DNA of 64,000 nt from Evansella caseinilytica (GCF_900107275.1 NZ_FNPI01000003.1:62001-126000); one strand, 5' to 3'. Positions 7,945 through 17,373 are shown, counted from the stretch's first letter. Translations and numbers: made by a program. Notes: generated by a model from the letters alone, not told the origin.

Positions 7945-9237
7945 TTATTCTCCCTTTGGTTTTATCATACATTGGCACATTTGTGTTTCGGCGTTAAAAT
8001 GCTCCTTCATCGCCGCTTCCAAATCAGCAGGCGTCAACTCTTCCAGGACAGGAATGACGTCGAATAAGTCCATCTCATTGAACTTATATCGTGTAAACTG
8101 ATTGGCGATATACTCCGGTGAGTTTAAAGAACGGAGAAAATAGCCGATTTTTTTCTTGCGAATGCTTTCCATCATCTCTTTGTTTATCGGCTTTCCCGCA
8201 AACTCCTTCACCATCGCCGCAATCGTCTCGCCCAGCTTTTCCGGATTGCCGCTGTCGCCGCCGATAACAGAAAAACCGAAGCCGTTCTCCCCGGAATAAT
8301 CGAAGGAAAAGGTATCATCGATCAAGCCTTCTTCATACAGGCGCTGATAATTTTCGCCGCTTTGTCCGAATACCATCTCTAGCAGCAATTGCACAGACAG
8401 TTCATGCTTCAGCAACGCTTTCCCCTGTTTTTCGGGAAGACGATCCTTGAAGCCCACAAGGCACTTGCCGGTATTCACATTCATTGGAATCGTTACCTGC
8501 TTTTGATATGCCGCTTCGCTTTCCGTTTCAAAGAAACGCTTGATTTCTTTCGGCTCGGCAAACCGTTTTTCTGCCTGATTTTCCCGGATAAGTGTCAATG
8601 TCTGATCGGGATCAATATTTCCAACAACAAAAAACATCATGTTGCTCGGATGATAGAATGTTTCATAGCAGGTATAAAGCAGCTCTTTTGTAATTTGATG
8701 AATGGATTCCACCGTGCCGGCGATATCAATCTTCACCGGGTGCCGGTCGTACATGCCGGCAATCAGTCCGAAGTAATTCCGCCAATCCGGGTTATCCTCA
8801 TACATTTTTATCTCTTGTTCAATAATTCCTTTTTCCTTATCCACGGAAGCATCGGTGAAGTACGGTTTTTGAACAAAATTCAGCAATGTCGTTAAGTTTT
8901 CTTTAATATTCATCGTACTGGAAAACAAGTAGGCGGTTCTCGTAAAGCTGGTAAAAGCATTTGCCGATGCGCCCTGCTTACTGAACTGCTGAAACACGTC
9001 GCCTTCCTCGTCTTCAAACAGTTTATGTTCCAGAAAGTGAGCGATTCCGTCCGGAACCCTCAGCGCTTCTTCGCTGTTTAACGGAACGAAATGGTTATCA
9101 ATCGAGCCGTATTTCGTCGTAAATGTTGCAAAAGTTTTATTGAAGCCTGGCTTCGGCAACACGTAAACATTCAATCCGTTAGGAAGCTCTTCGTGATAAA
9201 GCGTCTCCTGCAATTGCTCAAACGTGACTTTATTCAT
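7945..9237 (-). CDS. ymfH: M16 family zinc peptidase (YmfH)
   Basis: A 430-residue M16 (pitrilysin/insulinase) peptidase. The inverted zinc motif is present as HFLEH near residue 70, with the downstream Glu in EKGIIEQEIKMYED. The start overlaps the end of ymfF by 8 bases. Because ymfF lacks the zinc motif, the pair probably forms an active/inactive heterodimer as other paired M16 proteins do; that is inference. The natural substrate is unknown. Confidence 0.9.
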   Translation of the reverse strand: MNKVTFEQLQETLYHEELPNGLNVYVLPKPGFNKTFATFTTKYGSIDNHFVPLNSEEALRVPDGIAHFLEHKLFEDEEGDVFQQFSKQGASANAFTSFTRTAYLFSSTMNIKENLTTLLNFVQKPYFTDASVDKEKGIIEQEIKMYEDNPDWRNYFGLIAGMYDRHPVKIDIAGTVESIHQITKELLYTCYETFYHPSNMMFFVVGNIDPDQTLTLIRENQAEKRFAEPKEIKRFFETESEAAYQKQVTIPMNVNTGKCLVGFKDRLPEKQGKALLKHELSVQLLLEMVFGQSGENYQRLYEEGLIDDTFSFDYSGENGFGFSVIGGDSGNPEKLGETIAAMVKEFAGKPINKEMMESIRKKKIGYFLRSLNSPEYIANQFTRYKFNEMDLFDVIPVLEELTPADLEAAMKEHFNAETQMCQCMIKPKGE

Positions 9238-10510
9238 GAGCAGCTTCCTCCTTTCCCTTTAAAAAATACACCGTGTCCAATTGCATTTTTTGGGCAACCT
9301 TGACGACATCCTCTTTCGTCACCTTATCGATTTCTTCCGTCCACATTTCCAGCGGCCGGCTTTTATCTGACAGTCGGCTGTGATACTCCAGCTCAATCCT
9401 GCCTCTCGGTACATCCATTGTTTCCAGTAACTGGTTTTTTAAAACCGCTTTTGTCTGTGTTAAGTCTTCATCCGTAAACTTTCCTGCTTTCATGTCGTCC
9501 ATCTGCTGAAAAATAATCGTTGTCGCGTCGTCAAATTTTTTACTTTCAATCCCCGACATGACGATCAGCAAACCTTTATGACTTTCCACCCTGGAAGCCG
9601 CATAATAGGCAAGGCTTGCTTTTTCCCTGACGTTGATGAACAATTTCGAGTGAGAGAAGCCGCCAAAAATACCATTGAACAACTGCAATGGAAAATAATC
9701 TTCATCACTGTATGTGGTCTGAGTTCGATAGCCGATGTGCAGCTTCCCTTGCTGAACCTCCTGCTCTTCCATCACTTCCCGCGGTTCTTTCGGCTGCTTT
9801 GCCGCAGGTGCAGGCGGCACACTTTCACGTGCGGGCATCGACGAAAGCTCCGCAAAATGGGTTTCAACGAGCTGTTTTATTTCCGCTTCCTCTACGTCAC
9901 CGACAAAGTATAAATCCAGCTGATCCGCTGACAGCACCTGCTTGTAATAGCTGTAAAGGGAAGCACCGTCCAGCGAAGGAATATCTTCCTGGTTGCCGTA
10001 TACAAACAATCCGAACGGCTCCTCTTTGCACATTTCTTCGGTAAGCCGTTTATTGGCATACCTCATTTTATCATCATACACCGATGCCAGCTTTTGCTTC
10101 AGCGTCCGTTTTTCTCCTTCCACGATCGCTTTATCGAAAGCGCCGTCATTGACCTTCGGCGACAGCAGCACCGACGAAAATAATTGCAGGCCGCGGGCAA
10201 ATAGGGGCCGGCTGTCGCTCAAAAACTTTTCGTTTGCCACTTCCATTTTCAATGACATGATATGATTTTCCCCTTTTTTCGACACATCGGCCTGCAAGGT
10301 GGCGCCGTATAACTCATCCAGTTCCCTGCGGATGTGCTGCCTGGAAGGATGCTCCATCGTTCCAGACTGCAAAACGTACGGAAGAATCGCGCGCTTTGTC
10401 ACCGTGTTCTTTTCCAGCGGGCTCCTCATATGAAGTAAGATTGTATTTGTTTTGTATGTTGTTGACGGTAAAACATGAACGTTTAATGCGCCGATAGTAA
10501 ACTTTGTCAA
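9230..10510 (-). CDS. ymfF: M16 family peptidase-like protein without zinc motif (YmfF)
   Basis: A 426-residue M16-fold protein. At the place where active members have HxxEH this one reads YVLQSGTMEHPSRQHIRREL, so the zinc ligands are missing and it is likely non-catalytic, a partner for YmfH. It begins with TTG at 10508-10510. The ribosome binding site AAAGGAGGG upstream lies inside a family B terminal sequence (10515-10538), so translation of this gene seems to use repeat-derived sequence. Confidence 0.88.
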   Translation of the reverse strand: MTKFTIGALNVHVLPSTTYKTNTILLHMRSPLEKNTVTKRAILPYVLQSGTMEHPSRQHIRRELDELYGATLQADVSKKGENHIMSLKMEVANEKFLSDSRPLFARGLQLFSSVLLSPKVNDGAFDKAIVEGEKRTLKQKLASVYDDKMRYANKRLTEEMCKEEPFGLFVYGNQEDIPSLDGASLYSYYKQVLSADQLDLYFVGDVEEAEIKQLVETHFAELSSMPARESVPPAPAAKQPKEPREVMEEQEVQQGKLHIGYRTQTTYSDEDYFPLQLFNGIFGGFSHSKLFINVREKASLAYYAASRVESHKGLLIVMSGIESKKFDDATTIIFQQMDDMKAGKFTDEDLTQTKAVLKNQLLETMDVPRGRIELEYHSRLSDKSRPLEMWTEEIDKVTKEDVVKVAQKMQLDTVYFLKGKEEAAHE

Positions 10511-10512
10511 TT

Positions 10513-10538
10513 ATTACCCTCCTTTTTGAACACACACT
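10513..10538. repeat. Solo family B terminus carrying the ymfF ribosome binding site
   Basis: Reads CCCTCCTTTTTGAACACACA on the plus strand, the right end of family B without a body. On the minus strand it gives GTTCAAAAAGGAGGG directly before the ymfF TTG start. Confidence 0.6.
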
Positions 10539-10581
10539 ATTATTATCATACCTTTTCATTTTATAGATTATGTCTTGAACA

Positions 10582-11301
10582 TCACACTCTTTTTCGCAGA
10601 ACGTGAAACTTAAACTTATCTGCCCGGAAATAGTTTAAAGAATGCAAAACAGGCTGCTCGTTTTCATCGTAATGCATCTGTTTCAAAACGAGGAGGGCTG
10701 TCTCCGGACCGCACTGCAGGATTTCCGATACTTTTTCGTGATAGCCGACAGGTTCAATTTGCGTAAACGCACAGGTGATCTTTGTACCTGCAACTTCCAG
10801 CTGGTCAAAAATTGATTGTTGCTCATGGGAAATAAATTCCGGTATGTACAGCTTCGGAATGCGGTCCAAACAATAGACGACCGGCTCTCCGTCGGCCGTA
10901 CGAACCCGTTCCATCACAACCAATTCACTGAATTCAGCGCTTTTAAACTGGCGGTGATCCTCTTCATCCGCCGTTTCAATGAAGGAAGATAAAAAGATGG
11001 TGCCAGGCTGTTTCTTTCCCCGCAGAATCATATCGGTAACGGAGAACAACTGTTCAATGCCTGAGGAAAACAACGGCTTTGAATTGACGAACGTTCCCAC
11101 TCCATGCCGACGCACAATAATGCTTTCTTCTTCAAGCAAGCGCAGTGCCTCCCGCAATGTGGCACGGCTTACGCCCAATTGCTTGGATAGCTGAAACTCG
11201 GACGGCAGCCTTTCTCCCGCCTCGTATACTCCGTTGCCGATATCTTCTTTCATTTTATCAATGACTTGAAGGTATAAAGGTCGCTGATCTGCTTTAATCA
11301 T
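10582..11301 (-). CDS. ymfC: GntR-family transcriptional regulator (YmfC, HutC-type)
   Basis: A 239-residue regulator. The N-terminal winged helix runs over about residues 1-75 ([43 protein letters not shown]) and a UTRA effector domain follows. The effector and targets are unknown. The start is the ATG at 11301 ([10 protein letters not shown]) behind GGGGGG; an upstream extension overlapping spoIIIE is rejected. It sits between spoIIIE and ymfF, as in B. subtilis, but the transporter genes ymfD/ymfE that follow it there are absent. Confidence 0.9.
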   Translation of the reverse strand: MIKADQRPLYLQVIDKMKEDIGNGVYEAGERLPSEFQLSKQLGVSRATLREALRLLEEESIIVRRHGVGTFVNSKPLFSSGIEQLFSVTDMILRGKKQPGTIFLSSFIETADEEDHRQFKSAEFSELVVMERVRTADGEPVVYCLDRIPKLYIPEFISHEQQSIFDQLEVAGTKITCAFTQIEPVGYHEKVSEILQCGPETALLVLKQMHYDENEQPVLHSLNYFRADKFKFHVLRKRV

Positions 11302-11381
11302 ACTAATTCCCCCCGCGGAGCTCCAGTGTAACGCCCAATGATCATCATGTGTCACTAATGAATGAACAAACACTTCAATAA

Positions 11382-13742
11382 TCAATGGTTGGAAACTTCC
11401 TGATCCTCCGATTTTGCAATCAATACTTCCCTTGGCTTGCTGCCTTCATACGGGCCGACGATTCCACGAAGCTCCATCTCATCGATCAGCCGTGCCGCGC
11501 GGGTATAGCCGATCCTGAAGCGCCTTTGCAGCATCGAGACAGATGCCGTCTGCATTTCCGCAACAAGCTGGACGGCGTCATCATAAAGTTCGTCATCCAC
11601 TTCCGCCGGCACCGCTTCCTCTCCTTCCTGCGGAATCATCTCTTCGGCATACTGTGCCTTCTGCTGCTCAATACAATGGAAAACGATCCTCTCCACTTCT
11701 TCATCGGAGAGAAATGCTCCTTGAATCCTTGTCGGCTTATTTGCCCCAACCGGCAGAAATAGCATATCGCCCCTTCCAAGCAGTTTTTCCGCCCCGTTGC
11801 CGTCCAAAATCGTCCGGGAATCGGTGGAACTGGAAACGCCGAAAGCAATTCTAGACGGGATGTTCGCTTTGATGACCCCGGTGATGACATCAACCGACGG
11901 ACGCTGTGTGGCAATGATTAAATGAATTCCCGATGCCCTCGCTTTTTGCGCCAGGCGGGTAATCGATTCTTCCACATCGGAGGAGGCAACCATCATTAAA
12001 TCAGCCAGCTCGTCCACGATGACAACGATATACGGCAGGGGCTGATGCTGCTCCCCTTCTTCCCGTTGTTCGTTTTCGCGTTTAATGTACGCATTATACC
12101 CTTCGATATTTCGCGCGCCGCAATAAGCGAACAGCTCATAGCGCCGTTCCATTTCATTGACGACTTTTTTCAATGCCTGCGACGCTTTTTTCGGATCGGT
12201 GACAACCGGGGACAGCAAATGCGGAATCCCGTTGTACATTGTCAGCTCCACCATTTTCGGGTCAATCATAATCAGCTTAACCTCGTGCGGCTTGCTTCTC
12301 ATTAGAATGCTGACGATAATTCCGTTGATGCACACACTTTTTCCGCTGCCCGTGGCACCTGCCACAAGCAAGTGGGGCATTTTATTTAATTCCGCGATCA
12401 CGGCATCGCCGGAAATGTCCCGTCCTAAAGCAATCGCCAGTTTGTTATCATTGTCCTGCATTGCCTGTGAATCAAGCACTTCTCTTAAAGTGACGAGGGC
12501 AACCTCCTGATTCGGCACTTCAATGCCGATCGCCGATTTTCCCGGTATCGGAGCTTCCATCCGGATATCCTTTGCTGCCAGGGCCAACGCCAAATCATCG
12601 GTTAAATTGACGATTTTGCTTACCTTCACCCCAACGCTCGGATACACTTCATATTTTGTTACCGACGGCCCTAAATGAACCTTCGTCACCTTCGCACTGA
12701 CGCCGAAGCTCTCCAGCGTCCGCTCCAGCTTTCTGGCATTTTTCGAAAGCAGGGAATGCTCCCGTGACTGATTCGCCTTCACCGGACTGGCCAGCAAATC
12801 CATTTTCGGGAGGCGGTAATGCTCATTTTCCATCGCGCTGACGACAAGGGAAGAGGTCTGCTCGACGGCTGTTTCGTTATCTGCAGCGGCATTTGCTTGA
12901 CCGGCTGCTTTGCCATCCGCCTTCTGCAATGCCTTCGACTCTACATCGATAACCTCTGCTTCGCCAGCGTCCTCCATTGCTTTGGAAGAAAAATGATAGA
13001 TGATCGGCTCTTCTGCAGACTCCTCCTGTTCCGGTTCGCTTTGATCCGGAACGGGAACGCGCATTGCCTGCTCCTTCGCCGCTTTATTTTTTTCCCGCCA
13101 CTCCTGCCAGCGGTTCCGGAAATCCGTCATCTGCTGTTTAAAAGCGTCCGCCGACCGCCGGAAAAATGCCGCAGAGAAGCCGCCGCTTTTTTTCAAGGAA
13201 TCAATAAAAGATTTCCCGGTAATCAAAATGACGGAGGTCACGATTAAAAAGATTGCAAAAACAACGGTCCCCCCTGAGGAAAACAGAAAATGCGATAGCG
13301 CAAATCCGAGGGCGCCGATCATTCCTCCGCCAAGCTCATCGGTGAAGGCTTGTCCCTGAAGCTGCAACCAGTATAAGTGCCACGTATTTCGAATGACGGA
13401 ATAATCGACAAACTCCACCTGTTTCGAAAGCTCCCGAAACAAACTGACATGACTGATAAGCGTTAAAGCAAAAATAAACAAATAAATACCGATTAATCTT
13501 CTCGTCCAAAAGTTCGGCCATTGGCGTTTAAAAATAATATAGAAGGCAAAAAGACAAAGGCTGATCGTTAACAGGATGTGCCAGTTTCCTAAGAAAAAGC
13601 GGAACAGCTGCACGAGCCCTTCGCCGACAATCCCTAATCTCGCGAAGGTAATAAAGGAGATAATCAGCAAGAAAAAGCCTGTTAATTCATACGTAAGCTG
13701 TTTTTTCCACTTTTGCTGTTTTTTACGGCGTTTTTTTACCAT
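11382..13742 (-). CDS. spoIIIE: DNA translocase SpoIIIE
   Basis: A 786-residue FtsK/SpoIIIE translocase that pumps the trapped chromosome into the forespore through the septum. The N-terminus has about four membrane segments (residues 15-165). A charged linker follows, then the motor with Walker [13 protein letters not shown], Walker B-type [12 protein letters not shown], and the C-terminal DNA-reading gamma domain ([20 protein letters not shown]). The start is the ATG at 13742 ([10 protein letters not shown]), 5 bases after GAGGTGG and matching the family N-terminus; an in-frame extension of 30 codons is rejected. Confidence 0.95.
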   Translation of the reverse strand: MVKKRRKKQQKWKKQLTYELTGFFLLIISFITFARLGIVGEGLVQLFRFFLGNWHILLTISLCLFAFYIIFKRQWPNFWTRRLIGIYLFIFALTLISHVSLFRELSKQVEFVDYSVIRNTWHLYWLQLQGQAFTDELGGGMIGALGFALSHFLFSSGGTVVFAIFLIVTSVILITGKSFIDSLKKSGGFSAAFFRRSADAFKQQMTDFRNRWQEWREKNKAAKEQAMRVPVPDQSEPEQEESAEEPIIYHFSSKAMEDAGEAEVIDVESKALQKADGKAAGQANAAADNETAVEQTSSLVVSAMENEHYRLPKMDLLASPVKANQSREHSLLSKNARKLERTLESFGVSAKVTKVHLGPSVTKYEVYPSVGVKVSKIVNLTDDLALALAAKDIRMEAPIPGKSAIGIEVPNQEVALVTLREVLDSQAMQDNDNKLAIALGRDISGDAVIAELNKMPHLLVAGATGSGKSVCINGIIVSILMRSKPHEVKLIMIDPKMVELTMYNGIPHLLSPVVTDPKKASQALKKVVNEMERRYELFAYCGARNIEGYNAYIKRENEQREEGEQHQPLPYIVVIVDELADLMMVASSDVEESITRLAQKARASGIHLIIATQRPSVDVITGVIKANIPSRIAFGVSSSTDSRTILDGNGAEKLLGRGDMLFLPVGANKPTRIQGAFLSDEEVERIVFHCIEQQKAQYAEEMIPQEGEEAVPAEVDDELYDDAVQLVAEMQTASVSMLQRRFRIGYTRAARLIDEMELRGIVGPYEGSKPREVLIAKSEDQEVSNH

Positions 13743-13780
13743 GAAAACCACCTCGTTGTTATGTATGACAGAAATGGAAG

Positions 13781-13804
13781 AAGCAGCCGACAACCCGGCT
13801 GCTG
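13781..13804 (-). terminator. Hairpin between ylzJ and spoIIIE
   Basis: AGCAGCC and GGCTGCT form a 7-bp stem inside the 156-base gap. On the minus strand it is followed by TCTTCCATTTC, a poor T tract. It may attenuate read-through into spoIIIE. Confidence 0.35.
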
Positions 13805-13898
13805 TATATCCTTGACGAACGCTTGTTTTCATTATTATAGCATATTATCCACCCATTTTTCCATATCTTGATCATTTCTTTTTAAGGTGAGTGCCGAT

Positions 13899-14117
13899 TT
13901 ATATATACCTTCCGGGTTGAAAGCGTTCATCCAAATATAAGTACGGATCTGTCGACAACAGCCGGACAATCCGGTATTGCATGCCAGGTCCTGCCGTTCC
14001 CGTCACTTTTTCAACAAGCAGCTGTCCTCCCGGGATAGCGACGAGCTCCTGCTTCCTGTAATCCTCCTCATCCGCGGGATAAACGAGCTCCTGGGATTGA
14101 TAGGTATATAAAATCAC
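13899..14117 (-). CDS. ylzJ: YlzJ-like protein
   Basis: A small soluble protein of 72 residues ([20 protein letters not shown]) of unknown function, conserved after tepA in Bacillaceae. Its ATG overlaps the tepA stop by 4 bases, which indicates translational coupling. No motif beyond family resemblance is visible. Confidence 0.85.
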   Translation of the reverse strand: MILYTYQSQELVYPADEEDYRKQELVAIPGGQLLVEKVTGTAGPGMQYRIVRLLSTDPYLYLDERFQPGRYI

Positions 14118-14863
14118 TGGACAACCTCCTCGCTTCCCGCCGGTTTATTCTGTTCGATCAGTTCGTTCAATTTGCCGATGGCCTGGCCGACGCCTCCTAC
14201 TTCATCAATCAGCCCATAGGATACGGCATCTTTCCCGATGACATTTGTTCCAATATCCCTCGTTAAATTTCCCTTGGAAAGCATCAGTTCTTTAAAGCTT
14301 TCTTCCTTGATTTTTGAATGCCTTGTCACAAAGCTGATCACCCGATCCTGCATCTTGTCAAGGTATTCGAACGTCTGCGGAACGCCGATGACGAGCCCGG
14401 TTAATCGCACGGGATGAATCGTCATCGTCGCCGTTTCCGCGATAAAAGAGTAGTTTGCCGCGACGGCAATCGGTACTCCGATAGAGTGACCTCCGCCTAA
14501 AACGAGCGTCACCGTCGGCTTTGACATCGATGCGATCATTTCAGCCAGTGCCAGCCCCGCTTCCACATCACCGCCTACGGTATTTAAGATGATCAGCAGC
14601 CCTTCAATTTTCGGGTTTTGTTCCGCTGCAACCAGCTGCGGGATAATGTGTTCATATTTCGTAGTTTTGTTTTGTGGCGGAAGCTGCATATGCCCTTCAA
14701 TTTGGCCGATGATCGTTAAAACATGAATATTGGAATGCTCCATCTGCGGCACGTTCGTCTGGCCCAGTTGCTGGATTTTCTGCAATACTCCCGATTCCTT
14801 TTGATCCTTATCGCCATCCTGGTTCGGGTTTTCTGGTGATTGAGGATTAGTCCCTTCATTCAT
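14114..14863 (-). CDS. tepA: ClpP-class serine protease TepA (YmfB)
   Basis: A 249-residue protein of the ClpP fold. The likely nucleophile is the Ser in [12 protein letters not shown] and the His is in [10 protein letters not shown]. The N-terminal 35 residues are polar and low in complexity. In B. subtilis TepA was linked to translocation of secreted proteins and degradation of small acid-soluble spore proteins. It sits upstream of ylzJ and spoIIIE as expected, but its usual upstream neighbour rnjB is missing here. Confidence 0.9.
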   Translation of the reverse strand: MNEGTNPQSPENPNQDGDKDQKESGVLQKIQQLGQTNVPQMEHSNIHVLTIIGQIEGHMQLPPQNKTTKYEHIIPQLVAAEQNPKIEGLLIILNTVGGDVEAGLALAEMIASMSKPTVTLVLGGGHSIGVPIAVAANYSFIAETATMTIHPVRLTGLVIGVPQTFEYLDKMQDRVISFVTRHSKIKEESFKELMLSKGNLTRDIGTNVIGKDAVSYGLIDEVGGVGQAIGKLNELIEQNKPAGSEEVVQ

Positions 14864-15091
14864 GACCGATCCACTCCTTTCTCATCATAGTATGGAAGGA
14901 TACAGCTTTTTTCATGCAGGCAGGAAGCATGAACAGCAATCCGCCGAATGGAGCTATTTATTTGCCCATCCGGCTTGGCTATTTTCCATTTACGGACGAA
15001 TCATAATAAAATTTGGTGTTGACCGCTTTGGGAAATTACTTTTTTGTTGTTGACCATGGAATCCATTTTTTTACTTATCCTCTTTTTAATA
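14864..15091. other. Gene-free stretch upstream of tepA
   Basis: No convincing gene on either strand. In B. subtilis rnjB (RNase J2) ends near here; I see no protein resemblance to RNase J in any frame. An AAAGGAG ribosome binding site for tepA is at its right boundary. Confidence 0.6.
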
Positions 15092-15233
15092 GTGTTTGTT
15101 CTAAAAGATCGGTTTTTATCTTTTTGAACAAACACGAAGCAATGAGTGGAGCCGATGCATTCTTTTTATGCCAGCTATGAGTGTTTTTCTCGTAGATGGC
15201 GCATCGAGCGGAACCATTGCCTTTTTGAACACG
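15092..15233. repeat. Family A repeat
   Basis: First hairpin GTGTTTGTTCTAAAAGAT with CTTTTTGAACAAACAC, then GAAGCAATGAGTGGAGCCG, a tip hairpin GCCAGCTATGAG with CTCGTAGATGGC (one mismatch) and the closing CGAGCGGAACCATTGCC. It has the standard length and orientation. Confidence 0.85.
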
Positions 15234-15272
15234 TTCTAATAAATAATCTTTGTTGCTTTTGAAACCGTTTTT

Positions 15273-15330
15273 TGAAAAAACAAAGCCTGTTCAAGTCAAC
15301 ATCATTTGTCTGAACGGCTTGTTTTTTTCA
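15273..15330 (-). terminator. Strong bidirectional-looking hairpin
   Basis: AAAAAACAAAGCCTGTTCA pairs with TGAACGGCTTGTTTTTT with two mismatches, and T tracts flank both sides. On the minus strand it lies downstream of the accessory gene at 15680, or it could be the relic terminator of a lost gene. Confidence 0.6.
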
Positions 15331-15353
15331 AAGCCTTCACGTATGGGTCGAAG

Positions 15354-15382
15354 GACCTAGCAAGCTTGGCTTACGGTCCTAA
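15354..15382. other. Small hairpin AGGACC/GGTCCT
   Basis: AGGACC and GGTCCT flank 17 bases and are followed on the plus strand by AAAAAAA. No neighbouring gene explains it. Confidence 0.3.
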
Positions 15383-15481
15383 AAAAAGCCTATATATATA
15401 TCAGGGGCTTGTAGAAAGGGTTATCGTTCCATTTTTATTGTAAATAGCATAGTCTACTAACCGCTCTCATTTAAACGTAAA

Positions 15482-15542
15482 AGCACATTAATCCAGATAA
15501 TCACCTATTTAAAGTGATAATGGTTATCTGAAATAATGTGCT
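15482..15542. other. 61-base imperfect palindrome
   Basis: The left arm AGCACATTAATCCAGATAAT and right arm (reverse complement AGCACATTATTTCAGATAAC) match over about 20 bases with few mismatches. An inner ATTATCAC/GTGATTAT pairing is also possible. It lies between the accessory gene and the upstream hairpins; its role is unknown. Confidence 0.45.
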
Positions 15543-15633
15543 AAGTAAAGTTATTTGTTATTCTTCAAAGATTAGCTAGTTGGCGGGCTAAAGATGTAAA
15601 AAAAGGTGTGTTTTCTTTTCCAAAATAAATGGA

Positions 15634-15664
15634 GCGCAACAAGCTGTTTCGGCCGATGCGCTCC
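15634..15664 (-). terminator. Terminator of the 183-residue accessory gene
   Basis: GGAGCGC and GCGCTCC form a stem with a 17-20 base loop; on the minus strand ATTTATTTTGG follows. It lies 15 bases after the stop codon at 15680. Confidence 0.6.
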
Positions 15665-15679
15665 CGTCGTTATTTCTGA

Positions 15680-16231
15680 TCAAACGGATACGCTGAAAGT
15701 GCTTCCGGATGGACCGGCAGCTTCGGCGTCATTCGCGGCATCGCCCTTGCCATAATAAGCCTCGCGCCATGCTTCTATGTATATGGCACTAAAATTACTT
15801 GTCCGCGCCATTTCGGCTTTTGACATCACCATTGTCCAGCCGTTGTTTTGCGAATAGTGCGCGATGACTTGCTTACTTGCATCTTTGAATTCTGCAAACG
15901 TCACTCCGCATTTGCCTGTAAACTTATTAGTCGCATTCGCTATGATACCTTTTCTATCTGGTGAAGCAACGGATACATAGCTTTTCATCAGACTTCTGTA
16001 CCCAGCCGACTGACCGCCGCAGATACCTGCGGCAGCATCTTTTTTTGCCTGCTCAATGATAGCTTCCTGAAATTCTTCTTCACTCATGGCTGGAGCCGTT
16101 TTTGTGCAATAATCGAATTTAGTAAAGTCAGGTTGAGGAAAAACATTCATCCTTGGTCTATCGTTACTTTTTGTCCCAAGCAAAATGTCTATCATGCTGG
16201 CTTTCATTAAGTTGATGTTGTTCATTTTCAT
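15680..16231 (-). CDS. Unknown cytosolic protein of about 183 residues
   Basis: I do not recognise this family. The protein has no signal peptide or membrane segment. It has an acidic segment (MSEEEFQEAIIEQAKKDAAA), two cysteines near the middle (GICGGQ and FTGKCGVTF), an aromatic-rich end (AIYIEAWREAYYGKG) and a flexible Ala/Gly/Ser tail. The ribosome binding site AAGGAG fits the second ATG (16225, MNNINLMKAS) better than the first. It lies 90 bases after a secreted-protein gene with a hairpin between them, at the place of rnjB in B. subtilis. Both the location and the lack of a recognisable family point to accessory DNA. Confidence 0.65.
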   Translation of the reverse strand: MKMNNINLMKASMIDILLGTKSNDRPRMNVFPQPDFTKFDYCTKTAPAMSEEEFQEAIIEQAKKDAAAGICGGQSAGYRSLMKSYVSVASPDRKGIIANATNKFTGKCGVTFAEFKDASKQVIAHYSQNNGWTMVMSKAEMARTSNFSAIYIEAWREAYYGKGDAANDAEAAGPSGSTFSVSV

Positions 16232-16245
16232 ACACTCCTTTGAAA

Positions 16246-16290
16246 AGAGGCTTCGTCCGATACCGGGCTGGAAGTATCGGACAATAGCCT
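16246..16290 (-). terminator. Hairpin between the two accessory genes
   Basis: GTCCGATAC and GTATCGGAC form a perfect 9-bp stem with a 10-base loop, extended outward by AGGCT/AGCCT. On the minus strand TCTTTTC follows. It probably terminates or reduces transcription from the secreted-protein gene before the next gene. Confidence 0.6.
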
Positions 16291-16321
16291 TTGTTTTGCC
16301 TACGGTGCTAAAGCAAGCTGC

Positions 16322-16795
16322 TTAATAGTTGTAATACACCGTCAGTTTTATACTTTTATAAGTTTTGTACCCTGGAGTAATACTGCTTACATTGGTTCCT
16401 GTGTAGTAAAGTTGATATGTACCATTTGCAAGCGTACCAATCAACCCTGCTGTAAATTCTGTTTTATTGCCTGATCCCCACGGTGCCGATACCCACCCAG
16501 GAATATTACTGGTTTTTATATACAAGCTATTTGACCAGATTGCACCAGAATAAGACATCGTATTACAATCCACAACGACCTTTGTAATGACAACATCTGC
16601 TGGTAGACCAGAAACATTGATTGTTGCAATGGATGAGGAACCGCTCGTGCCTGGATCAAGAGATAGACTCATTGAACCCGATGGTGCTGTTGATGAGGTG
16701 AATGTTTTCGACGACGAAGCGGCGAATGCAGTTGTCGTCATAACAGAGACCATGACCATCACAAGCAACAGGCTGAGTAACTTCTTTGCTTTCAT
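16322..16795 (-). CDS. Secreted beta-rich protein of unknown function
   Basis: A 157-residue protein with a clear signal peptide: MKAKK, a hydrophobic stretch LLSLLLVMVMVSVM, and the likely cleavage after TTTAFA. The mature part is rich in Ser, Thr, Gly and Tyr with alternating hydrophobic residues (TINVSGLPADVVITKVVV, KSIKLTVYYNY), suggesting a compact beta sandwich. It has a single Cys (VDCNTM) and no sortase or lipoprotein signal. The ATG at 16795 follows GAAGGAAATGAG. It has its own candidate promoter at 16863-16890. I do not recognise the family; an exported structural, adhesive or toxin-like role cannot be told apart. Confidence 0.75.
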   Translation of the reverse strand: MKAKKLLSLLLVMVMVSVMTTTAFAASSSKTFTSSTAPSGSMSLSLDPGTSGSSSIATINVSGLPADVVITKVVVDCNTMSYSGAIWSNSLYIKTSNIPGWVSAPWGSGNKTEFTAGLIGTLANGTYQLYYTGTNVSSITPGYKTYKSIKLTVYYNY

Positions 16796-16819
16796 CTCAT
16801 TTCCTTCTCTTTTCAAATT

Positions 16820-16833
16820 ATTCTCACGAGAAT
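16820..16833. promoter_or_regulatory. Inverted repeat in the leader of the secreted-protein gene
   Basis: ATTCTCACGAGAAT, two 6-bp half-sites around CA/GT, lies between the candidate -10 element and the ribosome binding site. It could be an operator or a small RNA hairpin. I cannot assign it to a known regulator. Confidence 0.35.
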
Positions 16834-16862
16834 TCTCCAGCCCAATGCGATAACCGGACTCT

Positions 16863-16890
16863 ACTATATGTATCGTCCAAATCATGCCAA
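16863..16890 (-). promoter_or_regulatory. Candidate sigma-A promoter of the secreted-protein gene
   Basis: On the minus strand TTGGCA (16885-16890) and TATAGT (16863-16868) are 16 bases apart. Transcription would start about 60 bases before the ATG. Confidence 0.5.
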
Positions 16891-17264
16891 AAATTAAGCA
16901 AAAAAATTTTCTGCCGACATAATATCTGTATTGGTTTGTATTTCTATAACTATTTGAATTAAGAATATGCTTTTTTCTGAAATTACACAATATCCCATGG
17001 ATAAAATTAACATTTCATTCTTACTTCAATCAATTATCAGCTAAAGAAACGATTATTGTTACATTAAAAAAGACTCTTCACAGTTGGGGGAAACGTGTGG
17101 CAGCTTGCTCTGTTCCAAAATGTTAGTACAACATATTGTTTAAGATTCCTGCGGTGACTTGAGTATTACAATTATTTTAAAAAATAAGCGGCAGGTACTA
17201 ATTCACTCCGACAGGTTTATGATTCACATGCCAATCTTTCATTAGAACAAGTTCACTGTAAGCT
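16891..17264. other. Gene-free stretch between dapA and the accessory genes
   Basis: AT-rich, with no supported gene, repeat-family copy or structured RNA that I recognise. Confidence 0.5.
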
Positions 17265-17305
17265 AAAAAGAGGCGCAAAAGGTGTTCTTTCCCTTTTGCA
17301 CCTCT
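17265..17305 (-). terminator. Terminator of the asd-dapG-dapA operon
   Basis: On the minus strand AGAGGTGCAAAAGG pairs with CCTTTTGCGCCTCT (one mismatch), followed by TTTTTAGC. It lies 69 bases after the dapA stop. Confidence 0.8.
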
Positions 17306-17373
17306 CCTGTTGTCGGCAGTTAGGCGTTACGTTTAGTTCGAGCTCTCCACATCCCTTTACTAGGATGCCGTGA

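Noticed and set aside
14862-15053. 63-codon plus-strand open frame upstream of tepA
   Set aside because: Opposite to all genes, no ribosome binding site, overlaps the tepA leader.
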